Numbered from the stretch's first letter, positions 1 to 8,891 are shown. The stretch is DNA of 64,000 bases from Spirochaetota bacterium (GCA_016929135.1 JAFGJK010000062.1:1-64000), one strand, 5' to 3'. Notes: generated by a model from the sequence alone, not told the origin. Made by a program: numbers and translations.

Positions 1-2
1 AC

Positions 3-539
3 ATGATTACGATCCAGCGCATCAGCAGGCGGTTCAGGGTGCTCTTTATCCTGCTCATGGTGGCCACGCCGGTCTTGCCCCTGGTCCTGTGGGGAGGGTT
101 CAACTGCCTCCCCGATGTCATGAGGGGGAAGATCTTCGGCGATGCCGGGGCGGGGCCGGTGCGTGAACTGTCGCTCACGGCGCGGGCGATGGGCTGCGCC
201 ATACACATGGTGACGGCCCTCATCGCCGCCTACGGGTTCCGGACCCTGGTGCGGCTCTTCGGGCTCTACGGGGAGGGGAAGATCTTTCTGGCGGAGAACG
301 TGCGGCTCTACCGGAGGCTGGGCCTGGTGATCATCCTCTCCATGATCGCGGGGGTGATCGCAAACTCTCTCACCACCATCGCCCTGACGATCGACAATCC
401 TCCGGGGCACCGCATGCTGTCCCTGAGCCTCTCGTCGTCGCAGGTCATGACGCTCATCATCGGCCTCCTGGTCCTCCTCATCGCGCGGATCATGGACGCG
501 GGGCGGGAGCTGCAGGAAGAGCAGCAGTACACGGTGTAG
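3..539 (+). CDS. DUF2975 family membrane protein
   Basis: 178-residue integral membrane protein with four hydrophobic segments near residues 12-32, 63-86, 105-130 and 148-168. The arrangement and the small HTH gene immediately downstream match the DUF2975/YozG-type pair, in which a four-helix membrane protein of unknown function is co-encoded with a Cro/CI-like regulator. The ATG lies only two bases inside the window, so an upstream start or Shine-Dalgarno sequence cannot be judged. The next gene starts 6 bp after the stop, implying one operon. Family recognised from length, topology and neighbour; no biochemical role is known to me. Confidence 0.75.
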   Translation: MITIQRISRRFRVLFILLMVATPVLPLVLWGGFNCLPDVMRGKIFGDAGAGPVRELSLTARAMGCAIHMVTALIAAYGFRTLVRLFGLYGEGKIFLAENVRLYRRLGLVIILSMIAGVIANSLTTIALTIDNPPGHRMLSLSLSSSQVMTLIIGLLVLLIARIMDAGRELQEEQQYTV

Positions 540-545
540 CCTGCC

Positions 546-797
546 ATGGCGATCGTCATAAATCTCGACGTGATGCTGGCCAGAAGGAAGATGCGCTCCA
601 ACGAGCTGGCGCAGCTCGTGGGGATCACCGAGCAGAACCTCTCCGTGCTGAAGACCGGCAGGGCCAGGGCGATACGCCTGGCCACGCTGGAGGCCATCTG
701 CAGGCACCTGCAGTGCCAGCCCGGGGACCTGCTGGAATACCGCGAGAACCTACCTGGAGGGGACGACGGGGGAGGGGATGCTGCCGGCGGGAAATAG
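546..797 (+). CDS. Small Cro/CI (XRE) family HTH regulator
   Basis: 83-residue cytoplasmic DNA-binding protein made almost entirely of one helix-turn-helix domain (about residues 5-65). The stretch ELAQLVGITEQNLSVLKTGR is the scaffold plus recognition helix, followed by the typical LEAICRHLQCQPGDLLEY ending of the short YozG-like class. Residues 70-83 are a glycine/aspartate-rich tail. It starts 6 bp after the DUF2975 stop with no strong ribosome site of its own, so it is probably translationally coupled and may regulate the pair. Confidence 0.85.
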   Translation: MAIVINLDVMLARRKMRSNELAQLVGITEQNLSVLKTGRARAIRLATLEAICRHLQCQPGDLLEYRENLPGGDDGGGDAAGGK

Positions 798-872
798 AAA
801 AAACTGGTGGACAGGCGTGCCGGCAGGTGCTATCCCATGGGTGAAGAGAACGACACTGTGCGGAGGCATCAC

Positions 873-1568
873 ATGACACAGGAAGAGGGAATGCCGGTGA
901 CCGGTGATACCGCGGCCCCCGCCGCGGAACAGGCCGGGACTCCGGGCGGTCCGGCCATGCCGGTCGGGGAGGAGAAACCCACATCGATACCGAAGGTTAT
1001 GGGGATACTCCTGGTCGTCTTCGGTTCAATCTATCTCGTGGCCTCGCTCTTCTCGGCGATCTCCACGCTCGTCTCCAGCGCCTTCATCACCACGATCTTC
1101 GGCCTCGGCTCGACGATCTCCGGCGCGGCGCCGCCGGACCTGGCAGGTGCGGTCGACGCCATGAGGGGGGTCTACATCGTGCAGGGGCTCGAGGGACTCG
1201 CCAAGGCGGCGCTCTCCGCGGTGGCCCTGGCGGCGGGGATCGGGCTCATGAGGTACGCCGCGTGGGGCGTGAGGCTCTCCTTCTGGTGGGGCGTCTCGGC
1301 ACTGGCCTACCTGGTGGCGGACACGGGGATCTATATCGGCTTCATCATGCCGGCCACGGTGCGCTTCATGGCGATCATCGCGGGACGCATCGGGCAGGCG
1401 GTGCACGCACCCTCGCTGGGGCTCATCGGCGGGTCCATGGCCGGGATGGGTGCCTCGGGGATCCTGTCGGTGAATTCGCTTATGGCGGTGATGCCGGTGC
1501 TCACCCTGGTCTTCATGACCAGGGAGCAGGTGCAGAAGGCCTGCGGCGCCATTTTATTCCGGCGCTGA
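873..1568 (+). CDS. Hypothetical four-helix membrane protein
   Basis: 231-residue protein with a polar, Ala/Pro/Gly-rich N-terminal tail (about 45 residues) followed by four hydrophobic segments near residues 48-72, 105-128, 135-160 and 190-220. The start is the ATG at 873, preceded by CGGAGG 7 bp upstream; the frame is open to 807 but the extra residues have no ribosome site. I do not recognise a family. It follows the DUF2975/HTH pair after 75 bp and may share transcription with it. Likely an inner-membrane protein of unknown function. Confidence 0.7.
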   Translation: MTQEEGMPVTGDTAAPAAEQAGTPGGPAMPVGEEKPTSIPKVMGILLVVFGSIYLVASLFSAISTLVSSAFITTIFGLGSTISGAAPPDLAGAVDAMRGVYIVQGLEGLAKAALSAVALAAGIGLMRYAAWGVRLSFWWGVSALAYLVADTGIYIGFIMPATVRFMAIIAGRIGQAVHAPSLGLIGGSMAGMGASGILSVNSLMAVMPVLTLVFMTREQVQKACGAILFRR

Positions 1569-1670
1569 CAAAAAATCCTTGCCACAATCCGGACCCCCGG
1601 CTATCCCTGCTGAGTCTACGGGCGTCGGCCGCCGGCAGGTGCCGCGGGCGCGCCCCCGGGAGGTTGATGG

Positions 1671-2228
1671 ATGAACAGACGAGTGTGCCCCTGGTGGGTC
1701 GGCTATTTCCTTGCGAGCCCCTTCAGGAGACTTGCCCACAAGCCGGAGCGGATCCTGGCGCAATACGTCGACGCGAGCTACAGGGTGCTGGACATCGGGT
1801 GCGGCATGGGCTTCTTCAGCATACCCATGGCGAAGACCGTGGGCCGCAGCGGAAGGGTCTACAGCCTGGACCTGCAGGAGAGGATGATAGAGGAGTTGGA
1901 GCGGCGGGCCGAGAAGGCCGGCGTCAGGGGATCCATCGAGACTAGGCTCTGCGGTGATGACTCCCTGGGGATCGACGACCTTGAGGGGAGGCTCGACTTC
2001 GCGCTGGCCTTCTATGTGATACACGAGATGCCGGACCGGGGCGCCCTCTTCGCCCAGGTACACAGGGCCCTGAAGCGGGGGAGGAAGCTCCTGGTGGTGG
2101 AGCCGAACGGCCATGTCTCGAAGAGGGCCTTCGAGGAGACGATCCGGGAGGCCACCGCCTACGGGTTCGAGGTGATGGAGCGGCCGCTGGTACCCCGGAG
2201 CAGGGCCTGCGCGCTCACCAAGAAGTGA
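1671..2228 (+). CDS. Class I SAM-dependent methyltransferase
   Basis: 185-residue Rossmann-fold methyltransferase. Motif I is visible as VLDIGCGMGFFSIPMA (about residues 37-52), followed by an acidic residue at the end of strand 2 (YSLDLQERM) and a motif-IV region around DFALAFYVIHEMPD. The short length and single domain fit Methyltransf_11/31-type enzymes, whose substrates are very diverse, so none is assigned. Start chosen at 1671 because GGAGG lies 7 bp upstream. It converges with the DUF3999 gene, with only 3 bp between stop codons. Confidence 0.85.
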   Translation: MNRRVCPWWVGYFLASPFRRLAHKPERILAQYVDASYRVLDIGCGMGFFSIPMAKTVGRSGRVYSLDLQERMIEELERRAEKAGVRGSIETRLCGDDSLGIDDLEGRLDFALAFYVIHEMPDRGALFAQVHRALKRGRKLLVVEPNGHVSKRAFEETIREATAYGFEVMERPLVPRSRACALTKK

Positions 2229-2231
2229 CCA

Positions 2232-3518
2232 TCATCCCGCCCTCCTGGCGAGCCGGTAGAGCCAGAAGCCCAGTACCGCCGCCAGCAGCGCCACCACCGC
2301 GATGAGCACCCATCGCTCGATGCAACCCCGAATCCCGTCAAGCCTCGACGGCCTGAAATCGCGGCGCTCGGTGATCCGCCCGCGGGTAATGTCGGTGTAG
2401 CGCCTGCCGGTCCAGTTTTCCCGGGTGACGAAGGCCGCCAGGTCGTACTGAGGCCGGGGCACCCGGGGATTCCCGAAGGAGAGGGTGTACCGGCCCGCCC
2501 CGCCGCTCATGAAAAAGAGGTACCGTGGAAACCACTCCAGGGTGATGGCGCCGACGGCGAGCGCCGGGCTGTCGTCGTTCTGTATCTTGAACCGGTAGTA
2601 CCGGTGCTTCTCCGCGCTGCAGTACAGGTGGTCCCGGCGCTCCACGGGAACGAGGCCGGGGAAGCGGAAAACGGTCCCCTCGGTGAAGAATGACTTCGCC
2701 TCGGCCGTCTCGCCCCCGTACATGAATATCTTCCTGTGGTAGAAGGGGCTCGTGATGTCGAAGGAGACCCGGTCCACCGGGAGGTTCGCCTCCACCACGA
2801 TGCCGGTGGACTCCCGGTCCTGCGTCGCGGCCGGGTCCCTGAAGGTCTTCCCGTGGAGGGGCTGGACTGTCGGGCCGTCGGGGACCCGGGAGACGGTGAT
2901 GCCGTCGACGCGGAGCACCCGCTCCCCCGTCCCGTCGGCAGAGAAGGTCATCCCGCCGTAGGTAAGGCGCATGCCCCCACGACCCCCCGGCGCCGCTCCC
3001 CGGAGGGTGACCCGGTAGTAGCGGAATGACGATTCGGGGATCCTGAGGGAGGTGCTGCGCAGGCTCACCTGGGAGCTGTAGTCGTAGATGAGTCCCTGAC
3101 GGAGAAACCGCCAGGAGACGCCGTCGTCGCTGCCGTAGACCAGGCACTGCCGCCTGAAGTCCTCGTCGGAAATGTCCAGAGTGACGGTATTCACCGTCTC
3201 GGCGGCACCGGTGAACCGCGCCATGACGGTGCGGGTACCCTGGTCGTAGCCCACCAGCTCCAGGTCCGCCGGCGCCGGCGGCGGCGCCGCACGGTGGACG
3301 ATGACGACGCAGGGGATCTCCCGCCCCCCTTCATCGAAGACGCGGATGTCGTCGCCGCCGGGGGCGGACCGCTCCAGGACCGGCGCATCCAGGGTGACGC
3401 GGTAGAGGGTCGCGGGGGCGAGGTTCCCCAGGTCCGATTCGTACCTGAAATTGCCGGCGTGCCAGGAGAGGAGGGGCGCGGCGACGAGAAGCGCCGCCGT
3501 CACGGCGATACGTTTCAT
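2232..3518 (-). CDS. DUF3999 family envelope protein
   Basis: 428-residue exported protein: signal peptide (residues 1-18), a long beta-rich extracytoplasmic region containing typical DUF3999 features (discoidin-like sections with repeated YYRV/YYRF strands), and one C-terminal transmembrane helix near residues 398-420 followed by a short basic tail. Its ATG overlaps the stop of the upstream DUF2339 gene by 4 bp (ATGA), so the two are translationally coupled. DUF3999 and DUF2339 proteins are commonly encoded together in diderms; the pair probably forms a membrane complex, but its function is unknown. Confidence 0.8.
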   Translation of the reverse strand: MKRIAVTAALLVAAPLLSWHAGNFRYESDLGNLAPATLYRVTLDAPVLERSAPGGDDIRVFDEGGREIPCVVIVHRAAPPPAPADLELVGYDQGTRTVMARFTGAAETVNTVTLDISDEDFRRQCLVYGSDDGVSWRFLRQGLIYDYSSQVSLRSTSLRIPESSFRYYRVTLRGAAPGGRGGMRLTYGGMTFSADGTGERVLRVDGITVSRVPDGPTVQPLHGKTFRDPAATQDRESTGIVVEANLPVDRVSFDITSPFYHRKIFMYGGETAEAKSFFTEGTVFRFPGLVPVERRDHLYCSAEKHRYYRFKIQNDDSPALAVGAITLEWFPRYLFFMSGGAGRYTLSFGNPRVPRPQYDLAAFVTRENWTGRRYTDITRGRITERRDFRPSRLDGIRGCIERWVLIAVVALLAAVLGFWLYRLARRAG

Positions 3519-5473
3519 TCACTGGCCTCCTTTTTTTCGGCAAGGGCCTCGATGATGCGGTCCTTGAAGCGGTAGTAGAGGAACGAGGCGGCCACCAGCA
3601 CCATCCCCAGCACGATGAAGGAGAGTATCCTGAAGGGGGTGCTGAAATTGGAGATGTCCAGGAAAAAGACCTTCAGCAGGGTGATCCCGAACAGGACGAT
3701 GGCCGAGGTGCGCGCGGCGGCGCTGTTCCACCGGAACCCGGCGATCATGACGCCCGCGGAGTAGAGCGTCCAGAGCACCGTGATCGCCGCGAAGCGCGCC
3801 CCCGGCGCGCAGTATCCGAAGAGCGCCGCGGTCTCGATGTTCAGGGAGACGAAGAGCGTCGCGGCGAGGGCCACCAGGGAGGTCCTCGCCACGGTCCGGA
3901 ACGCCGGGTTCCCGATCCGGGCGGCCCTTCTCCTGAGGAGGAGGAAATACCCGCAGAGCACCGACAGGAGGAGGAGCGTGGTGGCGTACCGCTCCGCCAT
4001 CGTATAGTCGTAGGATATCTTGAAGAGGAGGCTCTGGAAGCTCAGGCCGAAGACGAATGGGTAGTCGTAGAACAGGAACTTGCACAGCGCCATGCCGGCC
4101 AGCAGGTGGGCCCCCCACTCCAGGGGCCTGTTCTCCAGGCGGAGCCCAGCCCAGAGGAGGGTCACGGCCTGGGCGGCCCAGAAGACGGTGATCCAGTGGC
4201 CCGAGAGGATCACCGGAACGGTGATTATCAGGAAGAGGGCAGACTTGGCGATGAGGAGCACGAAGGCCCGCAGGTGCGCCCTGCCGGTCCGGTACAGGGC
4301 CAGGGCCAGGACGAAGAAGACCGCCGCGTAGAAGATCGTGGCGGCCCCCACCCATTCCACCGAGTAACGGTCCCTGATCATGCAGAAGCTGAAGCCGAAG
4401 GCGATGAAGGAGTCGGGGACCAGGATGATGAGACCCCGGATCTTCTCCTCGGACTTACGGAAGACGTGGTAGGCCAGCGGCGCCACGGCGTAGATGAGAT
4501 AGAACAGCGTCAGGGAGAGGATGGACAGCCAGAATTTCTCGGCGGCATAGAACTTCGCGTACCACCCGGAGTAGAGGGAGAAGGTGGCGATGAACCCCAG
4601 GACCGTCAGAAGGGGCCATTCCCTCCGGAAGGCCACGGCGAGGATGCCGGCGTTGAGGAGGGCCATGTAGCCCATGAGCACCGGCTGGTTGTCGACGCCG
4701 GTGGAGAGGAGCACCGGCGTGAGGAACCCGCCGATGAGGCCCAGCACCGCCAGCCACTTCGTATCGTAGACGATCGCCAGGGCGCAGGCCAGGGCCGTGA
4801 TGAGGACCATGAGCCCGAAGGAGGCGGCGGCGCCGAAGAGATCGTATATCTGGAAGGCGGCGAAGGTGGCGAAGTAGAGCACCGCGATGCCGCCGCCGAT
4901 GAGCGACAGGCCGAAGAGGCGGAGGTCCCGCTTCCGGAACCGGTCGCCCGCCGCCAGGAAGGCCAGGCCGAAGAGGTAGGCTGCCGCCACCCTCCCGGCC
5001 GGTCCGATCCATCCCCGCTCGAAGGAGTACTTCAGGAAATAGCCGACGCCGAAGACCGTGGTGACGATGCCGGCGATGAGGAGCCACCGCTGGCCCATGC
5101 GGAGCTCCAGCTCGGACCGGCTTTTCCCCGGCCGTTCCGGCACCGCCGGCTGCGGTTGCGGCGTCTCTGCCGCCGCCCGGTCCTTCCGGGCCTCCTCCCG
5201 CCGGGCCGCCGCCTCTGCGGACCTGGTTTCGAGGGACTCCCCCAGGGCGGAACGGTGCGCCTCGATGCGCGGCGAGAGATCGCGCAGCCGTTCCTCCGCC
5301 TCGTCCCTCATGCGCCCCAGGGACTCCCTCTCCTTCAGGTAGAAGAAGAGGAGCGAGATCTGGCGCTGCAGCTCCTCATCGAAGCGGTACCCGCAGGCGG
5401 GGCACAGGGGGGACGGCCCGGCGAGGGTTTCACCGCAGGAGGGGCACTGTACGCGGTAATCGATTTCCGGCAT
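3515..5473 (-). CDS. DUF2339 family polytopic membrane protein
   Basis: 652-residue protein with an N-terminal CxxC...CxxC zinc-ribbon-like segment (CPSCG at about 8 and CPACG at about 22), a charged coiled-coil-like stretch to about residue 115, then roughly 14-16 transmembrane helices, as in DUF2339. The ATG at 5473 has GGAGG 7 bp upstream, whereas the ATG 30 bp earlier has no ribosome site. Overlaps the DUF3999 start by 4 bp. The N-terminal zinc ribbon plus coiled coil suggests a cytoplasmic sensing or assembly part; this is inference. Confidence 0.8.
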   Translation of the reverse strand: MPEIDYRVQCPSCGETLAGPSPLCPACGYRFDEELQRQISLLFFYLKERESLGRMRDEAEERLRDLSPRIEAHRSALGESLETRSAEAAARREEARKDRAAAETPQPQPAVPERPGKSRSELELRMGQRWLLIAGIVTTVFGVGYFLKYSFERGWIGPAGRVAAAYLFGLAFLAAGDRFRKRDLRLFGLSLIGGGIAVLYFATFAAFQIYDLFGAAASFGLMVLITALACALAIVYDTKWLAVLGLIGGFLTPVLLSTGVDNQPVLMGYMALLNAGILAVAFRREWPLLTVLGFIATFSLYSGWYAKFYAAEKFWLSILSLTLFYLIYAVAPLAYHVFRKSEEKIRGLIILVPDSFIAFGFSFCMIRDRYSVEWVGAATIFYAAVFFVLALALYRTGRAHLRAFVLLIAKSALFLIITVPVILSGHWITVFWAAQAVTLLWAGLRLENRPLEWGAHLLAGMALCKFLFYDYPFVFGLSFQSLLFKISYDYTMAERYATTLLLLSVLCGYFLLLRRRAARIGNPAFRTVARTSLVALAATLFVSLNIETAALFGYCAPGARFAAITVLWTLYSAGVMIAGFRWNSAAARTSAIVLFGITLLKVFFLDISNFSTPFRILSFIVLGMVLVAASFLYYRFKDRIIEALAEKKEASE

Positions 5474-5669
5474 CGGGGCGCCTCCAGTTGTTGGTTCCGG
5501 CATTCAATTGCATCGTGCCGAGATGCCACTACATACCCCCCGCAGGCCCGTTTGTCAATCAGAAAGGGGGAGGGGGGGCGTAAAACCTGGTTGACAGGAT
5601 TTCCGCGGTGCATCATCACAAAAACGGGTATGCGCAATGAGGAACAATAACGACTCGCGAGGTGAATTC

Positions 5670-6065
5670 ATGCTGGCGGCATGCGGCAACAGGTGCGATC
5701 TCTGCCCGCGGTACATCGCCACGAGGCACGGCGCCGCGGCCGAGCTCAGGAGGGTGGCGGAGCTCTGGCGGGACATGGGGTGGCGGGACAGCGTGGTGCC
5801 GCCGGAGGAGATCTCCTGCAGCGGCTGCGACGGATCCGCCTTCTGCCGGTACGGGATCCGCTCCTGCGCCGGGGCGAGGGGCGTGGCCGACTGCGGCCTC
5901 TGCGGCGACTATCCCTGCGCCGTCATCCTAGAGGCCTTCAGCCGCACGTCCCGGTACGAGGGGATCTGCCGCGAGCGGTGCGGGGGGGGCGATTTCGCGC
6001 AGTTGAAGCGGGCTTTCTTCGAGAAGAGGAGGAACCTCGAGGGCGCCGGGCGGGGCATGGGATAG
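5670..6065 (+). CDS. DUF3795-like cysteine-rich protein
   Basis: 131-residue cytoplasmic protein with cysteines spaced as in DUF3795 proteins: ACGNRCDLCPRY near the N terminus, then ISCSGCDGS, FCRYGIRSCA and DCGLCGDYPC. These clusters suggest a metal or Fe-S site, but binding is not shown for the family as far as I know. The ATG at 5670 follows GAGGTG at 5-bp spacing and is preferred over the ATG at 5637. A run of eight G lies inside the coding sequence near 5982-5989, a possible slippage site. Confidence 0.75.
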   Translation: MLAACGNRCDLCPRYIATRHGAAAELRRVAELWRDMGWRDSVVPPEEISCSGCDGSAFCRYGIRSCAGARGVADCGLCGDYPCAVILEAFSRTSRYEGICRERCGGGDFAQLKRAFFEKRRNLEGAGRGMG

Positions 6066-6083
6066 CGGCGTACCGCGCCGCCG

Positions 6084-6539
6084 TCACAGCCGCTTCACGT
6101 ATATCCGCGCCGGCGCCCCCGACGGATCGTAGCCGTCCTCGATCCTCTCCCACCCGTACCGTTCGTAGAAGCCCTCATGATCGGTGGTGAGGTAGAGCCG
6201 CGAGTACCCCATGGAGGCCGCCTCTCCCGCGGCGTGCTCCATGAGCCGGTTCCCCAGGGCCGCACCCCGCTCCTCCGGCTCCACGTAGAGCCCGGCGAGC
6301 CAGGGGCACAGGTCGTGCCGGCTGATGAAGTCGTTGACCACCAGGCCGCAGCAGCCGATAATCCTCTCCCCCCGCAGCATCGCGTAGAACCGGGGCAGAC
6401 CCCCGCCCCCCTGCGACGAGTGGGCGATGGCGTCGCGGAAGAAGGCGTAGTTGTTTTCACCACCCCATCTCCCGTGATAGTACCCGGCGGCGCCGTCGAT
6501 GCCCCCGGCGTATTCCCTCATGTTGATGATTACGGGCAT
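6084..6539 (-). CDS. GNAT family N-acetyltransferase
   Basis: 151-residue acetyltransferase with the GNAT fold. The acetyl-CoA-binding motif A is seen as LYVEPEERGAALGNRLMEHA (about residues 85-104), followed by a motif-B region with FYERYGWERIED near residues 123-134. Substrate unknown; close relatives act on small amines or protein N termini. The start codon is separated by one base from a run of ten G residues on the coding strand (6541-6550), which occupies the ribosome-binding position. Adjacent to a second GNAT gene on the same strand. Confidence 0.85.
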   Translation of the reverse strand: MPVIINMREYAGGIDGAAGYYHGRWGGENNYAFFRDAIAHSSQGGGGLPRFYAMLRGERIIGCCGLVVNDFISRHDLCPWLAGLYVEPEERGAALGNRLMEHAAGEAASMGYSRLYLTTDHEGFYERYGWERIEDGYDPSGAPARIYVKRL

Positions 6540-6540
6540 G

Positions 6541-6550
6541 CCCCCCCCCC
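6541..6550 (-). repeat. Poly-G tract (G10) at the start of a GNAT gene
   Basis: Ten consecutive C on the plus strand, read as G10 one base upstream of the GNAT start codon at 6539. It overlaps the position expected for the Shine-Dalgarno sequence. Slippage here would change the ribosome-site spacing or promoter geometry without altering the protein. Confidence 0.6.
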
Positions 6551-6599
6551 TGAGTGTGAATCGATTGCGCCGTCCATTGGCGGTGGCGACACCGAACTC

Positions 6600-7121
6600 T
6601 CATGCGAGTTCATTGAAATCGGCCTTCAGGACCGCATATCTCAATTCGTCTGCAAATCTCCCGTGTTTGTACCGGTGTTTTCTGAGCCTCCCCTCCAGGG
6701 TCATACCGCACTTCTCCATCACCCGAATCGATCTCCTGTTCTCCTCGTGGCACGAGGCGGTCACCTTGTGCATGTGCAGGGATTGAAAACACGTTTCGAT
6801 GAGCATCCGGCAGACCGCCGTGCCAAGCCCCCTGTTCCAAAATTGCGGCAGCAGAAGGTAGCCCACTTCGGCGATCCCTCCCCGGGGGGTTCTCCTGACG
6901 ATCTCCAGGTCGGCGAAGCCGATAGAGACGCCTTCCTCCATCACCCTGTACTCGTATTTCCTTCTGTCGGGAGCGGCATTGTTTTCTAGAATGGACCCCA
7001 GGTAGGCGGAGACGCCGTCGTCGGAGTAGACGTCATCCGGCGTGAGGTTCATCACCTCCGGGTTCTGAAAAAACGCCTTCAGGAGGGCGATATCGTTTTC
7101 CGAATAGGGGAGAAAATCCAT
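6600..7121 (-). CDS. RimJ/RimL-type GNAT acetyltransferase
   Basis: 173-residue protein of the Acetyltransf_3 (RimJ/RimL-like) branch. Seen: EVGYLLLPQFWNRGLGTAVC (pyrophosphate-binding motif A with the R/Q-x-x-G-x-G/A type loop, about residues 85-104) and a C-terminal SIRVMEKCGMTLEGRLRKH motif typical of this branch. Such proteins acetylate ribosomal protein N termini or small molecules; the target here is unknown. Same orientation as the neighbouring GNAT gene, with about 60 bp between them. Confidence 0.85.
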   Translation of the reverse strand: MDFLPYSENDIALLKAFFQNPEVMNLTPDDVYSDDGVSAYLGSILENNAAPDRRKYEYRVMEEGVSIGFADLEIVRRTPRGGIAEVGYLLLPQFWNRGLGTAVCRMLIETCFQSLHMHKVTASCHEENRRSIRVMEKCGMTLEGRLRKHRYKHGRFADELRYAVLKADFNELA

Positions 7122-7195
7122 GATCGAATCATCATGCCGCGGTTGTACGGAGATGTCCAGCAGATTATTGTCCTGTCACACCGGTCAGGGTGTGG

Positions 7196-7936
7196 TCATC
7201 TCCCCGCCGCAGAGCGGTATCCCTCCAGCTCTTTTTTCAGCGACGCGTAGAGCTCCCGGACCCAGGGGGGGGCGGCAGCCGGCGCCGGTCGCCTCCTCAG
7301 GTCGCAGGGGGCGATGACGACCCTGATGCGCTGTATGCCGGTGAGGGCGGCCAGGACGAAGAGCTCCTCCGCCGCCTCGTCCCCCACGGCCACGCACCCC
7401 ACCGAGACGTCCTTCCCGTGGATGTAGATCTCGCCGCCGGGATCCCTCCTCCCGTCGCGGGCCGCCATGGCGCGGTCGAAGCCGTTGGGGTAGTCCAGGA
7501 GCAGGGAGAGGTGGTACTTGCTCCGTGGGTTCAGCGCCGTGATCCGGTAGATCCCCTCGGGGGTCCGCCGGTCACCCTCGCGGAGCTTCGGCCCGGAGCC
7601 GGCCACGGCCAGTACCGGGTAGCGCCGCACCAGGCGCCGCCGTCCCGCCGATTCGGCCCAGAGCTCCATGGACCGCTCCCGCTTGAACACCAGGATCGCG
7701 GCACGGTGCGGGGGGAAGGGGACCCCCGCCCTCGCGAAGTGGGGCGCCAGGCGCGCCCTGGCGCCGGGACCGTAGCGGTCCAGGGCACGGGCCAGGTCGC
7801 TCCGGTGCTGCAGGTGGCGCTCCGCAAAGTCGCGCAGGAGGCCGGACCTTCGGAGCGAGGCGGCCGTTATGATGAGGAGGCCGGCCGCCCCGAAGGTCAG
7901 GATGATTATCATCGGTGTTGCTCGTTTCATTGCCAT
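7196..7936 (-). CDS. YafK-type L,D-transpeptidase family protein
   Basis: 246-residue protein with an N-terminal membrane anchor/signal (residues 8-28) and a YkuD/L,D-transpeptidase catalytic region: EIYIHGKDVSVGCVAVGD carries the conserved His and the nucleophilic Cys (SxGC). Upstream GDRRTPEGIYRI is the usual substrate-groove motif. It would act in the periplasm on peptidoglycan or on protein-peptidoglycan links; YafK-type members in Proteobacteria include an enzyme that releases Lpp from peptidoglycan. ATG at 7936 or two codons later at 7930 are both possible. Confidence 0.85.
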   Translation of the reverse strand: MAMKRATPMIIILTFGAAGLLIITAASLRRSGLLRDFAERHLQHRSDLARALDRYGPGARARLAPHFARAGVPFPPHRAAILVFKRERSMELWAESAGRRRLVRRYPVLAVAGSGPKLREGDRRTPEGIYRITALNPRSKYHLSLLLDYPNGFDRAMAARDGRRDPGGEIYIHGKDVSVGCVAVGDEAAEELFVLAALTGIQRIRVVIAPCDLRRRPAPAAAPPWVRELYASLKKELEGYRSAAGR

Positions 7937-8061
7937 GGGGTCGTTATCCCGCGGTGCGGGCCCGGTGTCAATGATTTTGCCCCATGGCTATCCCGGCACC
8001 GCGGGTCCGGCGGCCACGCGCCCGCACATTGCACGACAATTATAGAGGGCAGGTATTGTGC

Positions 8062-8090
8062 TTGAAGCCGTGGTGTTTCGGTGATATACT
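8062..8090 (+). promoter_or_regulatory. Candidate sigma-70 promoter for the di-haem lipoprotein gene
   Basis: TTGAAG (8062-8067), 17-bp spacer, TATACT (8085-8090). It lies 86 bp upstream of the ATG at 8176 in the divergent region following the L,D-transpeptidase gene. Match judged by eye only. Confidence 0.5.
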
Positions 8091-8175
8091 CGCACCGGGC
8101 CTTTCGGTGCCGTGGGTAATCCCGGGCGGCCCGGTTAATGCCTCGCGATAACAATGAACGCATGAGGAGGTGGCT

Positions 8176-8709
8176 ATGAGCAATATGCACCGGCTCGGAA
8201 ATAAATGCACCCCGGCACTCTGTCGGGTTCCCCTTTTGCAATGTCTGGCGGCCGCGGCGGCGATGGCTGCCGCCGCCGTCCTGCACTGTGCCTCCCAGCG
8301 GGCCGTGGGACCGGTGGGACCCGACGGCCGGCAGCTCACCTGGAGCGAGATGAGCTTCCAGCAGCGACGGGCCCATATGAAAAGCGCCGTCATCCCCGCA
8401 GCCGCGCCGATTTTCAGGGCGTGGAGACCCCAGCGGTTCGCTACGATAGGGTGCGCGCTCTGCCACGGTGACGCCGAAAGGACGGGCGACTTCCGCATGC
8501 CCACGGACCATCTGCCCAGGCTGAGCGGCGAGGTTTTGCTGGGGCATGAGCGTGCGAATTTTCCCGAGACGACACAGCTCAAGCTGGACAGGCTGGTGCC
8601 CGCCGTGGCAGGCGCACTGGGCATGGACGGGTTCAACATCATCACCCGGCGGGGATTCGGCTGCTATTCCTGCCACCTGGGCCCCCGGGGGCCGATGTTC
8701 GGCCACTGA
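8176..8709 (+). CDS. Di-haem c-type cytochrome-like lipoprotein
   Basis: 177-residue exported protein. The N terminus has a hydrophobic stretch ending in a lipobox-like VLHC (about residue 40), then a soluble domain with two haem-binding CxxCH motifs: CALCH (near residue 96) and CYSCH (near residue 165). Haem would be attached in the periplasm. The ATG at 8176 has GAGGAGG 5 bp upstream. The spacing of two CxxCH motifs about 70 residues apart does not let me name a cytochrome family. Possibly an electron carrier attached to a membrane; no cytochrome maturation genes are in the window. Confidence 0.75.
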   Translation: MSNMHRLGNKCTPALCRVPLLQCLAAAAAMAAAAVLHCASQRAVGPVGPDGRQLTWSEMSFQQRRAHMKSAVIPAAAPIFRAWRPQRFATIGCALCHGDAERTGDFRMPTDHLPRLSGEVLLGHERANFPETTQLKLDRLVPAVAGALGMDGFNIITRRGFGCYSCHLGPRGPMFGH

Positions 8710-8863
8710 TCGTGTCCCGGGCAGCGCGGGGAGGGGGGGCGCCGCAAATCCATGGCAGGCATGGCAATGGCAGGGAATAACCGGGTCCCCACCGTTCCCG
8801 AAGGCGTGCCTGCTCGCCGCTCTTTCCGGTGGAAGTTCCATTTTTGGCAGCGTAAAAAAACTC

Positions 8864-8891
8864 TTGCATCGCAGGAATGCCTCGATACAAT
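8864..8891 (+). promoter_or_regulatory. Candidate sigma-70 promoter for the propeller lipoprotein gene
   Basis: TTGCAT (8864-8869), 16-bp spacer, TACAAT (8886-8891), 32 bp upstream of the ATG at 8923. Good match by eye in an intergenic region. Confidence 0.5.

Noticed and set aside
4106..5650. Long plus-strand frame of 514 codons opposite the DUF2339 gene
   Set aside because: Composition is Glu/Asp/Gly/His-rich with no domain, and it is the mirror of a well-supported membrane protein gene.
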